From contig NC_045146.1 of assembly GCF_008831285.2 (NCBI RefSeq), forward strand, positions 22,151,703 through 22,215,702: DNA of 64,000 nucleotides, read 5' to 3'. Each line of letters begins with the position of its first letter. The first letter of the stretch is position 1. The position numbers and the translations under genes were made by a program. This document shows, piece by piece, positions 52,107 through 62,594 of this stretch. This DNA comes from Nymphaea colorata. Lineage: Eukaryota > Streptophyta > Magnoliopsida > Nymphaeales > Nymphaeaceae. The notes beneath the pieces are model-generated. The model did no database searches and was not told the origin of the DNA. It saw only the letters and a program-made list of their open reading frames with translations.

Positions 52107-54502
52107 AAATGTGTCCAGTTATGCCGTGTTCTCATTCTACCAGTTACTCGAACTATGGTCCTTTCATTATATGACAGGCCGTGGACAAGCTACCAAGAAG
52201 ACTTGGATCACAACCAGGTGTGCTTCCAAAATTTTTCTAACCGCGCATGGTCAAGAAGGTGCGTATAGATCGTCAGAAAACGAAGAGTTCGGTGTCAAAC
52301 GCAATGAGAATGGATCATCAATTCTAGAGCTCCTGACATCCCGTCTACGTAAATTGGCATCATTTCAGTGCGGATCAAGTCACTAAATCGTGCAAACTAA
52401 GGACCAGTTTGATTGCAACGTACCAATTTAGATGACAAGTTAGAATAGCAAGGGTTCCTCCCTCCAGCTACCGGACTACTTAACAAACCCACGGTGATGA
52501 ATCTTAATTTGAACGCTACTTAGTTCTAGCTACTATGGTTTAGGAGGATGACAGTAATAGAAATGCTCAAGAGCACGGCGACAAGGTCGCCCACGAATCA
52601 ATAATTTCATCCCACTGCTTTTCAGTACTCTTGTTGCTACATACCTCCTATTTGCAACAATTCAATTTGTTTCTTCGAAGAAAGAAGGTTTGGTTTATGT
52701 GAAGTTTTTTGTTTAGATTATGTGTAGTTATTAGAATACGTGAGGAGGCCTCAATCAACCGGAATACATGATGAAAAAGCAAAAAAAAATTGGTAACCAT
52801 GAATAACATTTTGGAGACATTTGGCAGCAGCAACGTTAACACAGTGTTCAAAGAATCAAAATTTTGAGACAGATTCAAGAAGTGCAGTGTTAGTGTTCAT
52901 GTTGTCAAACAGCTCCCTAATTAGAATTTCAGATGGCATGTAAGACAGGAACACATTTTCAAAAGTGAATCCAGTCATCGACCCTTGAGAGAACGGTTGA
53001 ATGAATTATAAGTTCATTTATCGAATACTGAATCATGTCTGCATGTGCCACGCTTAAGGAATGCGAACTTAATTTGACCACATGTGAATTCGTCGGAGCT
53101 AGGAGGGACAAGGGATTTCTGAACTAACTGAAAGCACAAACGAATAGATTCGTCGAAAACTGGGGGGCACAAGGGAGTACTGGGACTCACTGAAAGCACC
53201 AAGGCTCCACAAGGGCATATTCTCTTCAAAACTTGCTTCCCCCCACAAAAAAAAAAAAAGAAAAAGGAACTCGGTGTGAGAGCATACGTGAAACTGAAAA
53301 CAAGCAATTTTTCACGCTTCGAGAACTTTGTCACAGCTTACCCTCCCTATTCCTTTTACATGTTAGAAAAATTCAACGTGTTGTTTTTATAAGTTCGTTT
53401 TTCTAACCAAAAAGTTTACTAGCTCCACAAGAGCTTCATATTCCTTCGAAGCAATTACTCGATGTTTATCTATTATTTTCTTTTTTTTCTCTGTTTTATA
53501 TTTTATAAGCATGCATGCTCATACTAGCTATTTGCTTCAGATTTAAACAACCATATGCTATCCTTTTATTGAAATCAATGTGTACGATTGCGCCTTTTAA
53601 ATTAGTTTTCGAAAAATGTTTCCACATGAGGCTTAAAATTCTTTAAGACATGTTAAATCCTACAAGAAACCTTCCATATAATACCAAAACCTGGTCTAAA
53701 TTTTCAGTTCCCAAACTGTTAATGTATGGACAAAAATTAATTAAGGCATACCATCTCTTCCCCATGTGTAAATGATATTTTCCTCAGCCACACTTTCCCA
53801 TGCTTAAACTAAACTACATGGAATGCATGCTAAAGACATAAAAGAAAAGGAAGAAACAGACATATATGGCTTCAGAATGTGAGGAAGCTCACCTGAACTA
53901 TCTATCCATGCTTTTGCACCATCATGCATGTTCAGATGCATGGGTGCCTGCTAGTCGTTACCAATATAGTGCAACTTAGAACACGACTTCCTGCTGACCT
54001 AACATACAACAAACATGATTTGTACAGATCAGTAGACTGAAACAAGCTAGTTGTCCAAAACGCTAAAGAACATATCAATTTACAGGGTTTAGAAAAAATC
54101 TTTCGTCCATGCCGCCTTATAAATTCACTCGATTAACTGCAAGTGTTCAAATGAATGTCTTGAATCATATTCAGACAAACATGTAATTTCAATTCCTTGA
54201 ATAATTAAATATCGATATAAAAAGACGTTAAACACATTAGATTTACTATAATGGATTACGTGAATGTCTTAAATCTCAATCCTCCATTCAATCAATATAA
54301 ATATAACAAATTAAACTCATTGAATTAACAATAACAGATAAAATGAACGTTTTTTTGGAAAATACTATAGAAATACACAAGGTTTTATTTTATATATTGC
54401 AAAGCATTAATGATAAATTGCGTATGAATCGCTCAAAAAGTTTGTCTCTTATCTATAAAAGAACTTGGCTTTATTCATTCCAATCTAAAGGACCTGTAAT
54501 GT

Positions 54503-54505
<3 letters not shown>

Positions 54506-54554
<49 letters not shown>
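54506..54554. repeat. (GA)n microsatellite, about 49 bp
   Basis: About 24 GA units; a shorter run lies at 54823-54838. Confidence 0.95.
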
Positions 54555-54558
<4 letters not shown>

Positions 54559-56122
54559 AAGAATGAGAAGGGACTTAACATATAACTGTGTTTGATGGCC
54601 TGAACAAATTCACCAGGGAACACCCCATTGAGTCGTATAGGACGCATGGAACAAGGGGAAAAAGTTGAACCTCCGAAGAGTAGATTCAGGGTTATACAAA
54701 AAAACTACTTTATGTCCTGGTATTTTGACATGAGAGAATTGAGATTCAACGTGATGAGTACCCTTGATTCTTGAAGAGAATTTATCCAAGCCAACAAACA
54801 CTCTCTACTTACCCGGAATGTGAGAGAGAGAGAGAGAGGGACTTTGTCATCACTAGCCTTGCGTTGCTTTTGACTTTCCCTTAACAAAGCTTTGGTTTAA
54901 TAATAGTCGTGCGGAAGGAAAAGAACTTAACAGTTAGGACTCTTGCTACAGATATTTTCTCTCTTCATAAGAAAATGCACCAAGCGTTCTGACTTGATTC
55001 AAAATTTTCGCGCCACTCATCTTTCTCCAGATTTTCCAATGCCATCTAAGAAGCTCCATCAACCTGCGTCAGGTCCCCCATCTGTATTTAGGAAAAAATT
55101 TTGGGGGACGCACTTACAACTTTTGCAAATCTTGAGGTGCTCCTAATAGTATTTTCAAAAAAATTTACGTAAGATACAAGGGTTCTTCCAGAAAAACAAT
55201 GAATTTTTGAATTTTGAAAAACAGGGGATGGGAAGGGAGGGGGGAGGAAGAGAAGTGTGCTCCCTGGCCACCATTTGGCTTTTCCCATGTTATCGATATG
55301 GTAGAAGAGCTATCTGTAGAAATGTGGTGCCTGATCCATACTTTGATAACTTTCCTTAATTTTCGTGAATTTTCTGTTAGGGCATTTTTATGTTTTTTTT
55401 TTCTTTGTTCGTTTTGTCTTCATCTCATGTTTATGAGGGCACCATTTTGGCTTGCACTCTGTAATGTTTCGTGATAGTGAAAACTGCTCTGTGTGGCGGC
55501 CATGGACGTAGTGTCTTATAACTACGTAAAATCTTTGTGCATTCTTTCTCTCTTTATCTTCTTCTGATTCAATTCTCTTGGTGCGTTAAGAGTGTGTGAG
55601 AGAGCAGAGTTCCTAACACTATGATGATGCTGTCAAGAGTAGGTTCACCAAGATATTTCATTGGATAAGAGAGAAACTGAGGGGGAACTTTAGTGAGAGC
55701 ACGGTTGACTGGATATTGATCTGATTGGGGGAGGGAGAATTACAAAAGTTGATTTAGGTGCACCAGTGACCTGAAAGAAAGTTAGCATGCACGTAAAATT
55801 TAACCAAGTAATATTTGTTGTTGACTACAGTCATTATCTTTTGATAGTTCATAGAAAATTGACGTGCTTATAAATAATGCTAAGACAGTGAGTGCCTTCT
55901 TACAATTTTCTCCTGGAAAGCAGCATAAATCACAGACGTCTGTAGGACAAGTTGGTCAATTTAAAGCACTCTACGTTAGCACATGCTAAAAACATACAAA
56001 GCAGGACATGGCAACAAAAATGACGGCTTCACATTCACAGTATGGATAAAAACTAGAACTGCAACATGTCGCTCCACAACCATATCTTAGTTTCTGTCTT
56101 CTATAGGTTAACACATTACAAG

Positions 56123-56491
56123 TTAAACTTTTTCTAAAAGAATGATCGAAGAGTTGACTGTAGCTACAAAGTTCATATCTTGGAAAAAAAACGGGTCCAC
56201 ACCGAGAAGCTCAGGATCATCAGACAAACACCAATTCTCATTAGCAAAAAAAGAATATGGCAAGCCAGACCATACAAGATGCTGAACTACTTTCGGAAAG
56301 AAGAGAAAGTCTTTAGTCTGAGATTGAATAATGATTCTTGGTTTGATTTTGATCCTATGAACAGAAATTTCTCTGCCTTGTTTAGGTAAAAAATTCCAAG
56401 CTCTCACTTTTTTCTCAAGGGAGCAAACATGAAAGATTTCACTTTCCAAGGTAAAGTAGCAGATGTAATTCTCAAATATGAAGGGATTCAA
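56123..56491 (-). other. Open frame of unclear status (possible gene fragment)
   Basis: A 122-codon open frame with no ATG at its start (TTG), so at best an internal exon or pseudogene piece. The translation (for example NENWCLSDDPELLGVDPFFF and KVRAWNFLPKQGREISVHRI) has a protein-like mix of residues, faintly like the C-terminal domains of plant F-box proteins. I recognise no definite motif. No F-box or partner exon is evident nearby. Confidence 0.25.
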
Positions 56492-57675
56492 TTGTCGATC
56501 TTCTCTTTACAAGCCCTTCCCGAAAAGATCCTAATCTTGTTTTCCAAGACCATCACATTGACTTGATTCTTTTCTCTCTCTCACTTCCCAAAACAAAGAG
56601 AACTGAACGACTGACATCCCAAACATCCTCCTAAGAAACCTACTAAGGCTGCTTCCTTTTATACCTCCAAGTTACCTAAACAAAGAGAACCGAATCATTG
56701 ATGTCCCATAAAACTTTTGAGGGAAACCTACTAAGGCTTCCCCAAAATTAGCGAACGGACTACACATCCATTCACAACAAAATGTCCACTAAAGTCCAAG
56801 CCTGTGCCATGATTTGTTACCACAAACCCTTTCTTCTTCCTACGTTCCTTACATCCAGAAGATGAGCAGAGCATCTTCTTAGATACTAAGCAGAACTCAA
56901 TTTTATTCATTTCTCAGCAGCATCAAAGCATCGGAGAAACCAAATTCGCTCTTGGTCTCTTTAGCGCGAGATGCAGCAAATCGTCAGAGCACATTTTCGA
57001 TCAATTGTAAAAGAACTCCCTCTTCACCCAATCTTGATTCAATCGCCAACCCGATCAAGCAACAGAAACAGCCAAAGCAATGCAAACATCAACGTCGCAC
57101 AAATCGAAAAAGTACGCCTGCACCGCATTTTACTAACTTCGAAGAGAAAAAAAAAGTAACCAAGACGGAAATGTTCAGGTGAAGTCAAAATGAGGACGAG
57201 ATCTTAACCTAGGGATTAGGAAGAGATCGGAAACCAAACGCAATCGAAATTTGACAACTGAGAAGAACGTGGAAAGATTGAAGAGGTAATCACGTGAAAA
57301 AACCTCATTAATGAATGATTTTCCATGAACAATTTAGAGAAAGGAGACAACCTTCGCGCTGAATCCGCTGATGATAGCACCCTTTTCGTATTCCTCATCG
57401 TCCCGCCAATTTCCCATAAAAGTTGCATAACGTCTGAAATGCTTCCAGCCGTTAAATAGGCAAAGAAATTGTCATTAGGGGCCTCACCATTTATCCATAA
57501 TCTCATACACGAGCCTTATATTTCTGTTTTTATGAAACCAACCTCATAAAGGCCGATCTTCGCTCTCTCACTCTTTCTATGTCAAATATTGTTCAATGGC
57601 CAAAAATTAACACTTCATATAGTTATTTTTAGCAATGGTTTATGGTGTTTTTCGTGCATTCCGCATATTTAAATT

Positions 57676-57678
<3 letters not shown>

Positions 57679-57714
<36 letters not shown>
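57679..57714. repeat. (TA)n microsatellite
   Basis: About 18 TA units. Confidence 0.9.
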
Positions 57715-57717
<3 letters not shown>

Positions 57718-58300
57718 TGGTGTTTCAGTTAAAATAGCATGGATCCAATTAAATCCAAGTCGAAATAATAGAAGTTCTGGCTAAGGGTCGTTATTTTAAT
57801 TAGCAAATTCCATGTCAAATGGATCTATTGCAACCCATTGCCCACCAAGTTTTAAATAAGCAGAAAGTTTGAGATGCATTTACTAACTAAATTTTTTTAA
57901 TTTTTAATATTAAGAAAGCACTATATCTACAAGATATTAAATACACAGCTAGAAGCCTAGAAACCCTATTTCTAAAATTTACAAAGTATAAAGGTGTGGA
58001 AGAAAGAAATTTCTAACATAAGAAGTTTCTCCCGGAAATTTTTAGAAGAGTAAACTCTTAAAATTTTGCAAAACAAGGGCAAGGACTCAAGTGACCGTCG
58101 CATGAACAAATTTATATTGTAACAGCATTTTACAAACTCAGAAAACGATGTTTGGGATTCAAAAATTTTCATAAAAAAGTTTAAAGAACTCTCTTCTTCT
58201 TCTTAGCCGACGTCTTCATTTCCTCTCCTCACTTTGTCATCCCCTTTGTCTGCCCCAGCAATCTCCAATCGTGTTCGGCTTCGTCAGACGGCTGGTTCAG

Positions 58301-58490
58301 ACTGACTTTCTACCAGCCGCCGGCCGACCCAACCAGCGACGTGAAACTGACTTTCTACCAGCCGCTGGCTGGCCTAACCAGTTTCGTGAAACTTGGACTG
58401 ACTTTCTACCAGCCGCAGGCTGGCCTAACCAGCTTCGTGAAACTGGACTTTCTACTAGCCGCCGCCGGGACGTGAAACCCCTTGTAATTG
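58301..58490. repeat. Frame-preserving minisatellite, four units
   Basis: Units beginning at about 58301, 58346, 58397 and 58442 share ACTGACTTTCTACCAGCCGC-like starts and CTAACCAG..CGTGAAACT ends. Spacings are 45, 51 and 45 bp, all multiples of three, so one forward frame reads a repeated TDFLPAAGWPNQ-like peptide. The frame opens at GTG, and I see no gene around it. Confidence 0.8.
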
Positions 58491-58604
58491 TATCCACCAA
58501 ATTCAAGATCTAACAACTAGCTGGTCAATCGTTGCTTCTCCAGTTGTTTGACTGGATAAGGAGCCAGGCTCCGGTCGGCCCGACACTTCTCATTGTACTA
58601 GTTT

Positions 58605-58640
58605 CAATTAGTCCGACCAACTACGCTATGCCTAGAGCCA
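58605..58640 (-). mobile_element. Partial SINE head
   Basis: Shares 26 identical bases with the SINE head at 59453-59478, including the A-box-like TAGCGTAGTTGG (minus strand, 58628-58617). The expected B box is not clear, so this copy is truncated or eroded. Confidence 0.45.
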
Positions 58641-59120
58641 ACCTTACTCACAACGACCTCATTTTTTTTCTTAGAATTTTCCATTTTGACAAGGGTAATA
58701 TTGTCAATTGATAACATATTTTTTGCACTTTTTCCATTTTTGCCCTTTGTTGGAGCATGTTTTCTCATGCTTGTTCAACTGACCTTTGATGGTGTTGGAG
58801 AGTTGGAAATTGCTAAAAAATGTAGGCCAATTGGACCTCAGTTCCTTCTCATATTTACACTACCCGGATCCAAAGCTGCACAATGGAAGAGTTTTTCTAA
58901 AGCGCGGCGTAAGTCCTTAATTTTCGCTCCTCAAATCACATGCAGGATTGTGCTTTTAGAATTGTGATGGTTCCCAATAAATGCTATAATTTGAATCTGT
59001 AGATGGTATGACAAATGATAGACCCTACCATTTTATAATATTTCGATAAATTTGACCATCTATATATGATGTTCATGATTGAGTTAATAAGTAAAAGACA
59101 TTTAGTTCAGGTCTTCAAAG

Positions 59121-59123
<3 letters not shown>

Positions 59124-59172
<49 letters not shown>
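59124..59172. repeat. (AT)n microsatellite, 49 bp
   Basis: About 24 AT units. Confidence 0.95.
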
Positions 59173-59176
<4 letters not shown>

Positions 59177-59354
59177 TCTTACACGTCTTACACTTTTTAT
59201 AATAATCGTTTATAAGTAAAACCCGCACACAATTTGGATACCAAAGATACACACGTTCATTCGATTATCTAATCAATTGTGTATATAATATCCAAGCACA
59301 CAATATTATCATTCAATGATGAGATGTCAGCGGTGCATGTAGATGAAATTAAAA

Positions 59355-59478
59355 ACTTTTTAATGGTGCATTTGCTGTTTATAGTTCATAAAAATAGCAC
59401 CCACATGATTCGAGACTCGAATTGATGACTGAACTTTCACCAATCCACCAATCCGACCAACTACGCTATGCCTAGAGT
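59355..59478 (-). mobile_element. tRNA-derived SINE
   Basis: On the minus strand, GGCATAGCGTAGTTGGTCGG supplies an A box (59468-59457) and CAATTCGAGTCTCG a B box (59424-59411), with a tRNA-like gap of 32 nt. A T-rich stretch on the plus strand at about 59347-59360 could be the tail. AGATGAA occurs on both sides (59341 and about 59484), a weak candidate for a target duplication. Confidence 0.6.
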
Positions 59479-60103
59479 AGTAAGATGAAGAACGCCAAAG
59501 GCTTGGCTTAGACCCTTAGTCCAAAATAGACTCCGTAAGAAGGTTTGGGTCCAAAGAGTATACAAAGCGAGAACGTTCTGGTTTTGGCTTTGGTTCAATA
59601 GAGAAGCACATGTTTTCAACGGATAGGATATGGAAGGGCCGAATCTTAGAAATCCTTAGAGAACCTGTGACAGATAGGTTCAGTTGACCTCAGTTTGGAT
59701 ATGTGTCTCTGGATTTGGATCCATATGCCAACCACAGGTCTGACCTATCGACCACTAGAGAAGTTTTGGTTGGAAAGGCAAAAATTCAAATAACTTCAAT
59801 CCTTTTAGGGGCACTTATACATATATAAACAATCAAATATTTCAAAACCGCAATGTAAAAGTAAATATATATTTTGTGAAGCTGTTGTGGGCAACCTTCT
59901 TATATCTTCACCACTGCTGTGACACGTGTATTCTACACGAAGACTAGGTATGTAAAATGGTTATTATATGATTTCAGAATTTTTATGTTATTGGTTTCTC
60001 TCTTATTCTTCCTGATTTATTTGGAGTCTACAAGCTTCCATTATTCCATCTGACTGCATTGAAATCTTCCTTCAACGGCATTTACATCTCTCACTTTCTT
60101 TTA

Positions 60104-60180
<77 letters not shown>
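60104..60180. repeat. Compound (CT)n(AT)n microsatellite
   Basis: About 12 CT units run into about 25 AT units. Confidence 0.95.
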
Positions 60181-60182
<2 letters not shown>

Positions 60183-60362
60183 GTCTGTAATTATCCAAAG
60201 TCACATAACTCACTCATCCATATTGTTTGATCCATTATAATGAACAATTAAAAGAAAAATAAGAAGGAAAAAGTATAAACTAATAGTAGATGATGAAAAT
60301 ATTTATCACTTTTTTCTTCATATTTTTCTCTCAACCATTTATCATAATATAGCTCTCACAAG

Positions 60363-60547
60363 CAGGGGCAGAGCGAGAATTCTTTTCATCTGCAGACCAA
60401 ACGGTACAACGAACATATCCACGTAGGCCGAACTAAACTCGAACCTAAAAAATACATTAAGTAACTAAAAATTTTCAATTTTTTAATGTAATTTTTTTTT
60501 TCAATTAGCTGGGGTGGGACCACAGGCCTCCCCTCCCCCCGCCCCTG
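60363..60547 (+). mobile_element. hAT-type MITE with target-site duplication
   Basis: A 185-bp element starting CAGGGGCAGAGCGAGAA and ending CCCCCCGCCCCTG, which are imperfect inverted complements like dTph1-group termini. The 8 bp on the left is CTCACAAG and on the right CTCACGAG, seven of eight matching; hAT transposases make 8-bp duplications. It has no coding capacity and an AT-rich core. Confidence 0.75.
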
Positions 60548-60599
60548 CTCACGAGTGAAGTGGGTAGCTCTCCGTAACCATAAGTATCATTTAATTTTA

Positions 60600-60619
60600 T
60601 ATATATATATATATATATA
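60600..60619. repeat. (AT)n microsatellite
   Basis: About ten AT units just beyond the MITE. Confidence 0.85.
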
Positions 60620-61846
60620 AGAATTTATGGGAAAGTATAAAATTATAAGGAATAATGCATATGCTGCATTATGCTTAGCCATGTGGCCAACTGTTCGTTT
60701 TATGTTTGACAGTGATCTCTACAATGTGTATCGGCGTAATAAATTAGTTTGGACACCAAGGGATATGATAGAGAGCGAAATAATGCATTAGAACCGGAGC
60801 AAAAGAGTGACAAAGAAGCTACCATGGTACAAGGGCGGCGCCCTGGCGAGGAGGAAAGCGCCGGCCAAAGGCGAGACGCAAAGAGAGAGAGGGGGCATGT
60901 GAAATATTCCACTAACTGCCTGTCATTTAAAAGCAGTTAACCGATGGATTAGAATACATTATTAAGGAAGAATTAATAATGACAACCAACAGCCATGAGG
61001 GAAAAGGACAGAGCACAAAAAGGCTTAAAAAACGAGGGAGCAGTGGGATCTTGGCCCCAAAAGTAAACCACAGTCCATTAATCCATCTTTTTCTTTTCTG
61101 AAACAAATTTTTTATTGGAAATACTTCCTGGCAACACAGTTGGGCTAAAGATCCGCCTTGATATTCCATGTGAGATCACCAAGAGCACATGTCAATGGTT
61201 GGTTTGATTCGGCAAACAATTATAATCACCAAAACAAGTTTGATCATTCTTATGAACCAATTATCTTGATACCCAACTTGGGGAATCGATCAATATATAT
61301 ATTGCTTTCCATGCAATATACATAATGTACTTTGCCACATTATGGGCACACATTGCATCTTCAACTTCCTGCAGCTTTATTTCTAAACGGGAAAAAAGAT
61401 GGGTGCTCTTTTGTCCGGACAAGCATTTGAAAAAAGTGAATGCTTTAGGTCTCATTGAGTGTATATTTCTGTGTTGTATGGCAATGATATGGAAGATGGA
61501 TGTTGGCTCTGCAAGGAATCTCAAGCTTGGCAGTTCGTACTCAAGGTCGGCGGTTGAGATGCAAGTTCTAATAAATTGTAAGGCAGCTTAATTAGGCATT
61601 CATTGCAGAGAGAGATACCAACCATGCGCGGATCTGATGCTTAATTCTCTAAGTTTATGAACATTTTAGTATACTAACACAGAAAGCAACCTAAGAGTTT
61701 GTATATTTGGAGATCTATAGTACATGATCCTGTGAACTAGTTTATAATTTGATACATCACTGTGCCCTTTTGGCCAATCATAGATTAGGGTCGGGTAGAC
61801 CCTCCAACCAGGCCTAGACGTCGGGCCGGGCCACCATCGGGTACCC

Positions 61847-61901
61847 GATTTAGCAGCTGGAGGTAGGCCCAATGCCCACCCCTACCTCCAGCTGCTAAAT
61901 C
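61847..61901. repeat. Perfect 21-bp inverted repeat with 13-nt loop
   Basis: The arm at 61847-61867 (GATTTAGCAGCTGGAGGTAG plus G) is exactly complementary to 61881-61901. The loop is CCCAATGCCCACC. The loop and inner right arm together read, in reverse complement, as TAGGGGTGGGCATTGGG, a hAT-like terminus, and GGGTCGGG/GGGCCGGGCC-type sequence precedes it, so this may be an element end. Confidence 0.85.
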
Positions 61902-62269
61902 TAGCTAGGTCTCATGGTTGCTCAGTGGGACATGGCGATGAATAAGAATGTAAATGGTTAGGATATGATATTGAGATTCTAAGTTTTCTCTTGCTGTACT
62001 GAATGAGTTTTTATTTGTCAGTTACCTAAATGATCTGAATGCAAACCATTTGCACCCCAAATAACATATCACGAAATCGTCAGCAGCTACTTTTAAGCAA
62101 GATTTATTGCGAACTTTTGGATATGAATCCTGGATCTAGCCAAATACCAACTGTCAATAGTCTAGATCTGAATTAAATTGGCCCTGCTGATATGTAGGAA
62201 GTAGGTGGTAAGCAGGGGTTGAGAAGAGTAGTTCCTTGTTAAATAGGGCGAGTTCTGACCCATACCAAA

Positions 62270-62594
62270 CAACATCAATGTAGCGTCAAGGGGGTGTAGT
62301 ACAACTGGGTGGCAAGGAGGCTCATATTCAAGGGATCAGTGGTTTCGAATCATGTGGTTGCTGTCACATTCCATTGTGCTATTTATCTGAGCTGCAAACG
62401 GTGGCAAGTGCGACATCCGAGTTAAATGATGTATGATAAGCCTAACCTGACCCAGTAGCAAGTCAAAACTTTGGAGCTATAAGGGTATGGCTTTGCAAGC
62501 TTTACGCCCAAGGTGATAAGGGTATCTCTTTTGGAATTTTACGCCCAAGGTGATTTCCCCTAAGTAAACATTAAAAAAAAAGCCAACATCAATG
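62270..62594 (+). mobile_element. tRNA-derived SINE with 11-bp target-site duplication
   Basis: CAACATCAATG occurs exactly at 62270-62280 and again at 62584-62594. Between them lies a body of about 300 bp with an A box TAGTACAACTGG (62297-62308) and a B box GGTTTCGAATCA (62341-62352), 32 nt apart as in tRNA genes. It ends in an A-rich tail (ATTAAAAAAAAA, about 62570-62581). Near the 3' end, TTTACGCCCAAGGTGAT...AAGGGTAT is duplicated in tandem. The intact duplication suggests a fairly young insertion. Confidence 0.8.

Noticed and set aside
62290-62360. Possible tRNA gene
   Set aside because: A and B boxes are present, but there is no cloverleaf acceptor stem, and the segment is the head of a SINE with flanking duplication.
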